From positions 1 to 34,430 of the forward strand of contig NZ_VMQU01000053.1 of assembly GCF_007714205.1 (NCBI RefSeq): a stretch of 34,430 nt of DNA, read 5' to 3'. This stretch comes from Mycobacterium helveticum (GTDB taxonomy: Bacteria > Actinomycetota > Actinomycetes > Mycobacteriales > Mycobacteriaceae). The translations under genes were made by a program, and so were the position numbers. Below, piece by piece: positions 1-7,846 of this stretch (positions are counted from its first letter, which is position 1; the number at the start of each line of letters is the position of its first letter). The notes under the pieces were generated by a model. The model was not told where the DNA came from. It searched no databases and was given only the letters and a program-made list of their open reading frames with translations.

Positions 1-10
1 CTACACTTTC

Positions 11-41
11 GTGACCTGATCAACCAGTATCCTCAGGTCAC
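11..41. promoter_or_regulatory. Perfect 9-bp inverted repeat
   Basis: GTGACCTGA at 11-19 is the exact reverse complement of TCAGGTCAC at 33-41, with a 13-base spacer. It lies about 215 bases beyond the 3' end of the leftward dehydrogenase gene, in a stretch (1-256) where I see no credible gene. The spacing would suit a dimeric regulator's operator or a weak hairpin. There is no U-tract, so a simple intrinsic terminator is unlikely. The gene it serves is probably left of the window. Confidence 0.4.
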
Positions 42-256
42 ACCTCAATTCCGCGCGGGAACCCGTCGCAACTTCGGTCTAGTGGGCGCGGCTACCCTGG
101 TAACTGGTTCCCGAAAGTCGACGGCCAAGGGGTGTAGCTGCATCGAGCGGCGTCCGCGGCCAATGGGGCAGATAGGGGCGTCGCGTGTCGCGCGCGTCAT
201 GGTCGAGCGGACAGCTACGACGCATCCCACTCGGGGCGGCCGCGCCGGTGGCCCGG

Positions 257-1042
257 TCAGCCCATACTGCTTCCGCCGTTGACGCTGAGCACTTGCCCGG
301 TGATGAAGCTGGCCTCCTCCGACGCCAAGAAAAGTACCGCGGCGGCGACTTCGTCGACCGTTGCCGGGCGTCGCATCGGGATGAGGCTGACCGCGATGTC
401 GGTGATCGACCGGAATTCCTCCGACAACGTCCCGTCGGCCAGAGCCGCTTCGATTTCGGGGGTGAGCGTATAAGACGGCGCTACCGTGTTGAAGGTGATG
501 CCGCTGGCGGCGTATTCGCGGGCCAGGCCCACCGCAAACGCGTGGACACCGCCCTTGGCGGCGTTGTAAATCGCGTGTCCGTTCAGGCCGTTGCGCACAG
601 ATTCGGCGCCAATGTTGACCACTCGGCCATAGCCCGACGTAACCATGTGGGGAAGGATGGCCAGCGTGCAGTTGAGCGTGGTCCACAAATTGTTGTCGAT
701 CGTGCGCCGGATCGTGTCGTCGGTGTGATGATCGGTTGCGGTGATCACGCCGCCGCCCGCGTTGTTGACGAGAATGTCGATGCCGCTCATGGTGGCAAGA
801 GCCGTGGCCGAAAGTCGCTCGCCAGCCCCGGAACGGCTCAGGTCGTCGACGTGTCGGACCACCATCTGCTGGGGATCGTCGGCGAGAAGTCGCGTCGCCG
901 CAACCTCCATCGCCGCATCGTCGGGACCGGCGAGCAGCACTGCGGCCCCTTCGGCCAGGAACCGACGCGCCACCCCGAATCCGATCCCCGTCGCGCCACC
1001 GGTGATCACCGCACGGCGCCCGGCCAGGCGGCCGGCAGTCAC
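257..1042 (-). CDS. SDR-family cis-dihydrodiol dehydrogenase (dihydroxy-dihydro-p-cumate dehydrogenase-like)
   Basis: This 261-residue classical short-chain dehydrogenase has the NAD(P)-binding glycine motif TGGATGIGFG near residues 14-24, the NNAGGG motif near 91-96, and a YNAAK active-site motif about two thirds along. The C-terminus (TGQVLSVNGG) is typical of the family. It starts with GTG in a GTGA overlap with the stop of the upstream beta-subunit gene, so it is probably translationally coupled. As the last gene of an operon encoding a ring-hydroxylating dioxygenase, it most likely oxidises the cis-dihydrodiol product to a catechol with NAD+. In a p-cumate pathway this is the CmtB step. 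SDR sequence alone does not fix the substrate, so the role rests on context. Confidence 0.85.
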   Translation of the reverse strand: MTAGRLAGRRAVITGGATGIGFGVARRFLAEGAAVLLAGPDDAAMEVAATRLLADDPQQMVVRHVDDLSRSGAGERLSATALATMSGIDILVNNAGGGVITATDHHTDDTIRRTIDNNLWTTLNCTLAILPHMVTSGYGRVVNIGAESVRNGLNGHAIYNAAKGGVHAFAVGLAREYAASGITFNTVAPSYTLTPEIEAALADGTLSEEFRSITDIAVSLIPMRRPATVDEVAAAVLFLASEEASFITGQVLSVNGGSSMG

Positions 1043-1560
1043 AGGATGATGCTCACGGCGCCGGCGGGCCGCAGGACCGTCATGTCCATGACCGCCCGCT
1101 TGTAGGAGATCCGCAAGGCATTGTCAGCGCGGCGCAGCCGATAGTCGTAGCGCCCCACATAGTGGTCGTCGCGCCCGTTGCGAAAGCGCCACACCGTGAA
1201 ATACGCGCTCACGGCGATCTCACCGCCGGACTGATCGAGGATGCGCACGTTGCTGACTTGATGGCGGGTGGCTGCATGGGGATATTCCCGGTGCGCTTTG
1301 CGGCTGTTGAGTCGTTGCACCCGGGCCAACAACCGGGCCTTGTTGTCGTTGACCAGCACAAGGTCACGATCCGGTGCCGGGTCAGGCAGATCGTTGGCCG
1401 GGATGATGTATTGGGCATCGTCGGTGTAGAGCTCCATCCATTCATCAAGACGCCACTCGTCGAGCAGCTGCGCCTCGAGGTACAGCAGATCTTCAACTTC
1501 GGCGCGCTGAACACGAGCAGCATCGGTACGGACTTCGACAACCTCCTGCCCGATTGTCAC
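1039..1560 (-). CDS. Aromatic-ring-hydroxylating dioxygenase, beta subunit (p-cumate type)
   Basis: This 173-residue protein has the length and pattern of the small, NTF2-like cone-shaped subunit of Rieske dioxygenases. It shows the N-terminal EAQLLDEWRLDEWMELY stretch, a TRHQVSNV segment in mid-protein, and a C-terminal YKRAVMDM segment. The beta subunit carries no redox centre; it builds the alpha3beta3 hexamer and helps shape the active site. It starts with GTG, which overlaps the alpha-subunit stop by four bases (GTGA), and its own stop overlaps the next SDR start in the same way. This chain of overlaps ties alpha, beta and dehydrogenase together as one translational unit. Confidence 0.9.
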   Translation of the reverse strand: MTIGQEVVEVRTDAARVQRAEVEDLLYLEAQLLDEWRLDEWMELYTDDAQYIIPANDLPDPAPDRDLVLVNDNKARLLARVQRLNSRKAHREYPHAATRHQVSNVRILDQSGGEIAVSAYFTVWRFRNGRDDHYVGRYDYRLRRADNALRISYKRAVMDMTVLRPAGAVSIIL

Positions 1561-2822
1561 GCCACTACCTCCCGCTGCGGGCTGACCTGCTCACGCCACC
1601 GCCGCCAGAACGCGCGCATCTGCTCCTCGTCGGTAGCTTCGGGCTCACGCGTCATCCCGCGGGAAATATCGTTCCACTCGACCCCTCCGCTGCGGAACCC
1701 GTCCTGACACGATTCCAGGGCCTCTATGTCGTCGGGCGTAGCCAGGCCCCCGGGGCCAAGGAAGCTCAGAAAGCTTTCCAGCCGCAGCGCCCGCGCCTGC
1801 GGAATTTCGGCCCGAGGCGCGAGATGCCAGCCGTTGACCTCCATATGATCGACCGCGGTAGGCATGAAGGTGCGCACCGTGACAGACTGGATGTCGTTGA
1901 CGATCAGGTTGGGATAGATCAGCAGATTGCGGTTGTGGTCGGCCATCCTTTCGGCGCGTTCAGCACCATACAGCTCGACGAGCCGTGCCCGCAGCCTCTC
2001 GATTTCCAGCCGCGTCGACTCACCGAATTGCTTCTCCCACTTGGCGATCGGCCGACCCCACGGTGCCACATATTCCATCACGGCGTGTCCATGGCCTAAT
2101 GCCCGGCCCCGCCCGGAAATCCCGCCGGCCACACAGATACCCATGGAGCTCAGGTACTTCATGTAAGTGTCGTGGGTGGGGACCGCGTGGTAGCCGTCGA
2201 TGCTGTTCTCCACCAGCAGCTTCCAATTGGCGTCGATCGAATACTGATGGGAGCCTTTGATGATCTCCCACCCCGACTCCGACTCGTCGATAATCAGGTC
2301 GAGGTAATCGCGGGCACCCGCTAAATAGTCGACAAGGTGCTCGGCGTATTTGTCGAAGGTCACGAACACAAAACCGCGATAAGACTCCATCCCGGCCACG
2401 GGCTGCAAGCCCATCTCCTCCACCCGAAGCGCCGGCCCATACCCCTGGCGGTCGGGAACTCCGACCAGTCGGCCGTCGGTGTTGAACGACCACGCGTGGT
2501 AGAAGCACTGGAACACTTTGGTGTTGCCTGAATCTACGCGACACACCGTGGCGCCCCGATGCGGGCAGGTGTTGTGGAATGCCCGGATCTGCCCGGTTTT
2601 GGCGCTGCGCACGAAGATGAGCGGCCGCCCCGCTACCGAACGTCGCACAAAATCACCCGGAGCGCCGATCTCCGACTCGTGCCCCAGATACAGCCAGCAG
2701 TGGTCGAAGACAAGGTCGCGTTCGGCTTCGAATATCTGCGGGGAGGTCATCGCCGACCGGTGCACGCGAAACACGCCGTTCTCCGGATCGTCCACGATGA
2801 GCTGGGTCGCGGCCGTGATCAT
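1557..2822 (-). CDS. Rieske aromatic-ring-hydroxylating dioxygenase, alpha subunit (p-cumate 2,3-dioxygenase-like)
   Basis: This 421-residue protein is the catalytic subunit of a ring-hydroxylating dioxygenase. The Rieske [2Fe-2S] ligands are visible as CPH (C86, H88) and CFYH (C106, H109). The mononuclear iron site follows as DGYHAVPTH (H212, H217), with a DDIE acidic segment near the C-terminus for the third ligand. It should add O2 to the ring of a carboxylated aromatic to give a cis-dihydrodiol. Its place downstream of methyl-to-acid oxidation genes points to p-cumate or a similar para-substituted benzoate. ATG lies about ten bases after GGAAAGGA. No ferredoxin gene is nearby, so electrons probably come from the reductase encoded at 11010-12077. 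Confidence 0.9.
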   Translation of the reverse strand: MITAATQLIVDDPENGVFRVHRSAMTSPQIFEAERDLVFDHCWLYLGHESEIGAPGDFVRRSVAGRPLIFVRSAKTGQIRAFHNTCPHRGATVCRVDSGNTKVFQCFYHAWSFNTDGRLVGVPDRQGYGPALRVEEMGLQPVAGMESYRGFVFVTFDKYAEHLVDYLAGARDYLDLIIDESESGWEIIKGSHQYSIDANWKLLVENSIDGYHAVPTHDTYMKYLSSMGICVAGGISGRGRALGHGHAVMEYVAPWGRPIAKWEKQFGESTRLEIERLRARLVELYGAERAERMADHNRNLLIYPNLIVNDIQSVTVRTFMPTAVDHMEVNGWHLAPRAEIPQARALRLESFLSFLGPGGLATPDDIEALESCQDGFRSGGVEWNDISRGMTREPEATDEEQMRAFWRRWREQVSPQREVVA

Positions 2823-2946
2823 GATCCGTTCATCCTTTCCCCAAGGGCTAGGTGGCGCGCGTCCACGCCGGTCCGGCCGACTACTTCTTCTGCACCAGGC
2901 TAACGGCGCCTTGGCGCATTAACGCCGAATCCGGTTGCCGTTGCCG

Positions 2947-4086
2947 CTAGGCGGCATGTGCCGTCTTCGACGGGGACGAAACGTGCCGCTGCGTCCAGCC
3001 TGCCTTTCGGTTGGCCTCCATGGCCAGCTCCTTTTCAGCCGGGCAGGCGAACTGCTCGTCCCAGTGCCGCAGCCGCGGCTGGGCGATCAGGCGTTCCCAC
3101 ACAGGCGGCACCAATGCGCACACAAAGCACAGGAAAGCGCTGGGCATCTGCGGAGCGTCCGTGCGCGGTTTCAGTTCGTGGAATTTGTGCCGGCTGTCAA
3201 AATGGTGCTCGATGTGGTTGGTGATCTCCACGCCCAGCGGCCGGATGATCGTCCCGAGGTGGTTCCAGGCGTGATGCAACCGTATCGGCGATCCCGACAC
3301 CCGGACCAGGCCGTAATGCTGAAGATAATTGAAACCTTCCACCAACAGCTTCGAGAAGACCATCGCCGCGGTGGCCACCGCCATCCCGATCAACCCGGCT
3401 GCGGCGTACACCGCCGCAAACAAGAGTGCGAGCAGGCCGATTTCGACGTAGACGGCGTTTTTCGGATGGAACACCGACATGTCGCGCTTCCGTAAACAGT
3501 TGACGCTAGTGACCACCCCGTCCTTCCACGCCCCGTAGGACGCCTGCCACATAAACGCGTAAATGCTCTGGCCACGCCTAGGTGTGTCGCTGTCGGCCTC
3601 GGTGCACAAGTCGAGATGGTGGGTCAATTTGTGCCCGACGTCGCGGTTGGGGTCCAGGTAGACGGTGCTGTACACCTTGGAGACGGCGCGCGGGAACCAC
3701 GCGCGCCGATGCATGAGTTCGTGGGCGATCGGCAGGTTGGGCACCGCGCCAACCCACCCGACAGATAACACCATGCCGACAACGCCGGCCGCCGTGACTG
3801 TCCCGCCCGGCAAAGCTACCGCGGTGTGCCCCGTCCAAGCGCCCAACCGCAGTGCGAACAGCGTCCACAGCCCTACCAGCAGCGGCAGATGCAGGTACAG
3901 CGGCACGTCGGCCAGCCAGGCCGCACGAATGTTGCGGATCTTGTGGTCGGGCGGCAACCCGATGTCCAAGAACATCAGTATCGGGAAGGTTGCGATGCCG
4001 ACCCAGACCCAGCCGCCACCTAGCCATAATCCGGCCGCGGTAACGCCGACGATGAGAGTTCCGAGGTAATACCGCAGAACGTCCAT
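2947..4086 (-). CDS. Membrane-bound di-iron monooxygenase, XylM/CymAa type (p-cymene methyl hydroxylase-like)
   Basis: This 379-residue integral membrane protein of the AlkB/XylM fatty-acid-hydroxylase superfamily hydroxylates a methyl group using O2 and reductase-delivered electrons. The histidine boxes are clear: HELMHRR (122-128), GHKLTHH (151-157), NYLQHYGL (253-260) and HIEHH (291-295). Hydrophobic segments near residues 10-40, 60-80, 95-120 and 215-245 are consistent with several membrane spans. The start follows a strong AAGAGGAGA ribosome site. It sits in an operon with alcohol and aldehyde dehydrogenases, the arrangement expected for Ar-CH3 to Ar-COOH oxidation. The best electron donor in the window is the reductase at 11010-12077. 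An alkane hydroxylase is less likely, given the aromatic context and the HELMHRR box. Confidence 0.88.
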   Translation of the reverse strand: MDVLRYYLGTLIVGVTAAGLWLGGGWVWVGIATFPILMFLDIGLPPDHKIRNIRAAWLADVPLYLHLPLLVGLWTLFALRLGAWTGHTAVALPGGTVTAAGVVGMVLSVGWVGAVPNLPIAHELMHRRAWFPRAVSKVYSTVYLDPNRDVGHKLTHHLDLCTEADSDTPRRGQSIYAFMWQASYGAWKDGVVTSVNCLRKRDMSVFHPKNAVYVEIGLLALLFAAVYAAAGLIGMAVATAAMVFSKLLVEGFNYLQHYGLVRVSGSPIRLHHAWNHLGTIIRPLGVEITNHIEHHFDSRHKFHELKPRTDAPQMPSAFLCFVCALVPPVWERLIAQPRLRHWDEQFACPAEKELAMEANRKAGWTQRHVSSPSKTAHAA

Positions 4087-4124
4087 GTTTGTCTCCTCTT
4101 CTGAACTGGACTGTCGCGCGCAGG

Positions 4125-5225
4125 CTAGTAGATCAATACCGATTTGATGGCCCGGCCGGCTTCGGTGTCGGCAACGGCGGTGTTGATTTCGGTAAATGGA
4201 TACCGTTTTACGATCTTGTCGAACGGGAATCGTCCGCGCAGGTGCAATTCGACCAGGCGGGGAATAAACACGCTCGGCACGGTGTCGCCTTCGATGATGC
4301 CTTTGACCGTGCGGCCGAACAGCAAATGCATGAGATCCAGCGAGACCTCCTGGCCCAGCGCGTTGGCGCCGACCAGGCCAGCGGTGCCACCGACGTTGAG
4401 CGCGGTGAAAGCCTGCCGCAGCGTCGTGGGTAACCCGACGGCATCCAGCGCGAAATCCGCGCCCCCACCGGTGACGGCCTGAATTTGCTCGACGGCGTCC
4501 TCAGCCGCTTGCACGGCGTGGGTGGCGCCCAGCTCGACGGCCATATCTAGTCGGGACGCGTTCAGGTCGACGGCAATGATCGGATCACAACCGGCGATCA
4601 CCGCACCCATCACCGCGGCCAACCCGACCGCACCCGCGCCGAAGACGACGATGCTGGCACCCGCAGGGGGCGCCAGCGCATGGAGCACCGCGCCCGCGCC
4701 AGTTTGCATCCCGCAGCCCAACGGCCCTAGCAACTCCAGCGGCGCCTGATCGGACACCTTGACCGCGCTGCGCGCCGAGACGACAACGTGACTGCTAAAC
4801 GAGGATTGGCCGAAAAAATGGGCGTTAAGTTTCCCGCCGTGACTATCGTGGTAGGCCGTCGACCCGTCGGCACGGCACCCACCAAAATTGAGCGGGGTAA
4901 AAGAATCGCAATTCATCGGATGACCGATCAGACAGTTACGGCACATGCTGCACGACATCGGCGCCAACACCACATGATCGCCCGGCGCAAGCAAGCCCAC
5001 ACCCGAGCCCACCGCCTCCACTACCCCCGCGCCTTCGTGCCCCAAGATCGCCGGTGGGCCAGGAGGCAACACCTGATCACGCACGATGATGTCGGTGTGA
5101 CAAATACCGCTGGCGACGATACGCACCAACACCTCGTCGGCCCGAGGCTCACCCACCTCGACATCTTCGATGTGAAAGGGTCCGCTCTTTTCGCGGATGA
5201 CAGCGGCCTTGCCCGCACTCGCCAT
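4125..5225 (-). CDS. Zinc-dependent alcohol dehydrogenase, aryl (benzyl/cumic) alcohol type
   Basis: This 366-residue MDR-family enzyme has catalytic zinc ligands at C42 and H63 (in LGHEGAG) and a third in GPLGCGMQTG near residue 172. A structural zinc site is formed by C92, C95, C98 and C106, and an NAD-binding VFGAGAVGLAA motif is present. It resembles XylB-type benzyl alcohol dehydrogenases and should oxidise the aryl alcohol made by the adjacent monooxygenase to the aldehyde. The classical Pseudomonas CymB is, to my knowledge, an SDR, so this would be a different enzyme doing the same step. The start has CGAGGAAAG six to eight bases upstream, and only about 20 bases separate it from the aldehyde dehydrogenase gene. 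Confidence 0.88.
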   Translation of the reverse strand: MASAGKAAVIREKSGPFHIEDVEVGEPRADEVLVRIVASGICHTDIIVRDQVLPPGPPAILGHEGAGVVEAVGSGVGLLAPGDHVVLAPMSCSMCRNCLIGHPMNCDSFTPLNFGGCRADGSTAYHDSHGGKLNAHFFGQSSFSSHVVVSARSAVKVSDQAPLELLGPLGCGMQTGAGAVLHALAPPAGASIVVFGAGAVGLAAVMGAVIAGCDPIIAVDLNASRLDMAVELGATHAVQAAEDAVEQIQAVTGGGADFALDAVGLPTTLRQAFTALNVGGTAGLVGANALGQEVSLDLMHLLFGRTVKGIIEGDTVPSVFIPRLVELHLRGRFPFDKIVKRYPFTEINTAVADTEAGRAIKSVLIY

Positions 5226-5245
5226 GATCTTTCCTCGGATTTCGC

Positions 5246-6712
5246 TCAGTTGGCCGACGGCGGCGAGTCCAGATAAATCGATTTCAACTGCTCGTAAGCG
5301 GCCAGCCCTTCCGGCCCGAGCTCACGGCCGAGACCGCTGGCCTTCACCCCACCAAACGGTGCGGTCGGGTCAGGCAGGTAATTGTTGATCCCAATCGTGC
5401 CGGTCTGTACCCGGCGCGCCACCGCAACCGCACGCTCGGGATCACTGGTCCAGATGCTGCCACCCAACCCGTATTCAGAGTCATTGGCGATAGCCACCGC
5501 CTCATCGACATCGGTGTAGCCGATCAACGACAACACCGGACCGAAAATCTCCTCCCGCGCCACCACAGAGGCGTTATCGACGTCAGCCAGCACCGTCGGC
5601 TCGACAAACCACCCCTTCTCCAACTGCGCGGGCCGGCCCCCACCCACGGTGACTCTCGCGCCCCCTGCGCGCCCCTGGGCGATATAGCCTTCCACCCGTT
5701 GGCGGTGGCCAGCGCTGACCATTGGGCCGATTTGGGTGTCGGGATCAAGCGCGTCACCAACATTCAGACCCCCAACAAAACCTGAGAAGACATCCACGAT
5801 CTCCGCATAGCGGCTACGCGGCACCAAAACCCGGGTGGACAAATAACAGGTCTGGCCGTTGTTGAGCAGTGTCGCGCCGAACAGGCTCTGCGCCGTGGTC
5901 GCCAAATCCAAATCAGCGTCGTCGAGGATGATCGCCGCCGACTTACCACCCAGCTCCAAGGTGACCGGGCGCAGGATCCGACCACACACCTCGCCGATCT
6001 GGCGACCCGCAGCCGTCGACCCGGTAAAGGCGACCTTGTCAATCCGCGGATGCGAAACAAGGTAGGCGCCGATATCACGCCCACCCGTGACGATGTTGAC
6101 CACGCCCGGCGGCAGCCCGGCCTCCTGCACAGCCTCGGCCAGCAGGTAGCTATCTAGCATCGTCTCCGGCGAAGGCTTGATCACCACCGTGCATCCCGCC
6201 GCCAACGCCGGAGCGTACTTGAAGGAGGCAAGGGTCTGCGGATAATTCCACGGCACAATCGCGGCCACCACACCGATCGGGTCACGACGCACCAGTGTTG
6301 TCCCACCAAACAGACCGGGGCGGCGCTCCTCGGGATCGCGATCACGAACCATGCCCGCGTAATAGCGTAACAAAGTGGCCGGGAACACCGCTTCCAACTG
6401 ACGCGACACTGCGATCGGCATCCCGTTCTGACCGCTGACCCGAAGCGCGATCTCCTCGGCACGCTTATCCAGCCCGTCAGCTAGCCGCTCCAACGCCTCC
6501 GCCCGCCGAGCAGGCTCCCACCGCGACCATCCCGCCGGGTCGTCGAACGCATCACGCGCAGCCCCAACCGCGGCATCAACGTCACTCCGGGTGGCCTCCG
6601 GCACCTGCCCCAGCACCTCCTCGGTGCTGGCCGACACCACCGTGATCGGCGTCGCCCCAGCCGACTGGACCCACCCGCCACCGATGAACAGCGCGTCATA
6701 CGTCAACGACAT
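5246..6712 (-). CDS. NAD-dependent aldehyde dehydrogenase (aryl aldehyde, cumic aldehyde-like)
   Basis: This 488-residue protein is a full-length aldehyde dehydrogenase. It shows PWNYP (154-158), the FTGSTAAG nucleotide-binding loop (229-236), the catalytic base E253 in LELGGK, and the catalytic cysteine C289 in NNGQTCY. It would convert the aryl aldehyde formed by the neighbouring alcohol dehydrogenase to the carboxylic acid (CymC/XylC role). It is the first gene of the leftward operon. A GGAGAAGGGG ribosome site precedes its ATG, and a plausible promoter lies about 75-100 bases upstream. The exact aldehyde cannot be read from the sequence. Confidence 0.9.
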   Translation of the reverse strand: MSLTYDALFIGGGWVQSAGATPITVVSASTEEVLGQVPEATRSDVDAAVGAARDAFDDPAGWSRWEPARRAEALERLADGLDKRAEEIALRVSGQNGMPIAVSRQLEAVFPATLLRYYAGMVRDRDPEERRPGLFGGTTLVRRDPIGVVAAIVPWNYPQTLASFKYAPALAAGCTVVIKPSPETMLDSYLLAEAVQEAGLPPGVVNIVTGGRDIGAYLVSHPRIDKVAFTGSTAAGRQIGEVCGRILRPVTLELGGKSAAIILDDADLDLATTAQSLFGATLLNNGQTCYLSTRVLVPRSRYAEIVDVFSGFVGGLNVGDALDPDTQIGPMVSAGHRQRVEGYIAQGRAGGARVTVGGGRPAQLEKGWFVEPTVLADVDNASVVAREEIFGPVLSLIGYTDVDEAVAIANDSEYGLGGSIWTSDPERAVAVARRVQTGTIGINNYLPDPTAPFGGVKASGLGRELGPEGLAAYEQLKSIYLDSPPSAN

Positions 6713-7081
6713 GTTGTCCCCTTCTCCGAGGCCGGCAAATGAGCCAGCTCACCAGGAGCTAAGCAATGTGAACTACGTCATACCAAGGATAGAGGTTATC
6801 AGCCGGAATAGTCAAGTCACATAACTAGTACTGCCAAGCGGGACCGCGGGCGACGTAGAACGCTGCGAACACCTGCGGCATCCGCTCCCAGACCGCTACG
6901 ACGGGGTCGATGTGACCGGTGGATTCTCGCTCAGCTCAGCTGGGCGCAGACGCATCCGCCTCGACGCTGCCGCCGACGACGACTTCCAGCCGCGAGTTCA
7001 GGGAAATTCAAACAACGAATCGATGCCCAGGTAGCTGGCCCGGACTTGCGCTGCGAGCCACCGGGCGCAGGATTTAGTCAG
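6713..7081. other. Intergenic region with promoter and possible decayed sequence
   Basis: This 369-base gap separates the leftward operon from the MarR gene. The part next to the operon is AT-richer and holds the promoter candidate. The rest (about 6831-7081) is GC-rich with a short minus-strand stretch readable as protein (GHIDPVVAVWERMPQVF) but interrupted by stops. It may be a relic of a lost gene. I recognise no family in it. Confidence 0.35.
6786..6815 (-). promoter_or_regulatory. Candidate promoter and operator of the leftward operon
   Basis: On the minus strand, TTGACT (complement of 6810-6815) is followed after 18 bases by TATCCT (complement of 6786-6791), a reasonable -35/-10 pair about 75 bases before the aldehyde dehydrogenase ATG. 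Between the boxes lies an imperfect inverted repeat, GATAG-AGG-TTATC at 6788-6800. It resembles the GATAT-TT-ATATC repeat in the promoter of the opposite operon, which suggests both are bound by the same regulator, presumably the MarR protein encoded between them. Inferred from sequence only. Confidence 0.4.
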
Positions 7082-7726
7082 CTATGACGCTGTTGCCCGC
7101 GCGCTAGCGCGCCCTTGTCGCGACATCGACGCCGGGGACGCGGCGCCTTGGCCGTCATGCACGGAAACCGTGGGCATGGCCGTCGACGCAGTTGCCATCG
7201 AGGCCTGGAAGCGGTCTAGCAGTGCCCCCAATTGCTGCAATTCATCAGTGGTCAACCCACTGGTCAGGCCCTTAAGAAAGCGCCAGTGGCGGGGCAGGAA
7301 ATCAGCCAAGAACGCTTCGGCGGCCGGGGTGATCTCGACCAAGAACGAACGACGGTCATGGGGATTGAGCACCCGCTGCACCAGGGATCGCTGCGCGAGG
7401 GTGTCGATCAGACCGGTCAGGTTGGCGCGCCGAACGGAGAGCAGCTCAGCGAGCTCCCCCATCGTGACCGGCTCCTGCACCCGGTGCAACACGCTAAGTG
7501 TCTGGAACTGGCTCAGACTCAGTTTGTAGGGGGCGAGTTCGGCGGCGTGCGTGCGGTCGACGGCCGCAACGGCGCGATACAACATCATCATCACGGTCAG
7601 CGCCTCCGGGTCGAAATCGTCGCCAGCTTCGCGCGCGCTGCGCCTGACTTGCTGAGCCACCGACAAGCCAGCCCGACCTGCCGTGGCACCAGGATTTCGA
7701 GCTGCTGGTTGCGACGTCAACTGCAT
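7082..7726 (-). CDS. MarR-family transcriptional regulator
   Basis: This 214-residue protein has the MarR winged helix: a recognition region around residues 87-113 (MGELAELLSVRRANLTGLIDT split over helices) and a wing with the conserved DRR at 124-126. An N-terminal extension of about 35 residues and a low-complexity Ala/Ser/Arg tail flank the core. MarR proteins usually repress neighbouring genes and release DNA on binding an aromatic ligand. It lies between the two divergent operons and is transcribed leftward, next to a promoter bearing an AT-rich inverted repeat. It is therefore the obvious candidate to control both, with p-cumate or a related acid as possible ligand. Ribosome site is weak (AGTTGGA). 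Confidence 0.85.
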   Translation of the reverse strand: MQLTSQPAARNPGATAGRAGLSVAQQVRRSAREAGDDFDPEALTVMMMLYRAVAAVDRTHAAELAPYKLSLSQFQTLSVLHRVQEPVTMGELAELLSVRRANLTGLIDTLAQRSLVQRVLNPHDRRSFLVEITPAAEAFLADFLPRHWRFLKGLTSGLTTDELQQLGALLDRFQASMATASTAMPTVSVHDGQGAASPASMSRQGRASARATAS

Positions 7727-7780
7727 TCCAACTTTCGCGGTGGCACCGGCTTCGGTGAAAAGGCTAGCACAGAACGTTCG

Positions 7781-7810
7781 TTGACCTAGATATTTATATC
7801 ACTGTACTAT
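7781..7810 (+). promoter_or_regulatory. Candidate promoter with MarR-type operator
   Basis: TTGACC (7781-7786) and TACTAT (7805-7810) are spaced 18 bases apart, and the extradiol dioxygenase ATG lies 37 bases further on. Between the two boxes sits an inverted repeat GATAT-TT-ATATC (7789-7800), the normal place for a repressor to block RNA polymerase. An extra palindrome, GAACGTTC, lies just upstream at 7772-7779. These are directly visible; the assignment to the adjacent MarR gene is inference. Confidence 0.5.
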
Positions 7811-7846
7811 CAGGGCTTGTGGGCTGCGACCACAGGAAGGACGGCA

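Noticed and set aside
185..1105. Long plus-strand open frame opposite the first dehydrogenase
   Set aside because: It is antisense to a clear SDR gene, is rich in Arg/His/Gly and shows no domain. High-GC DNA makes such shadows common.
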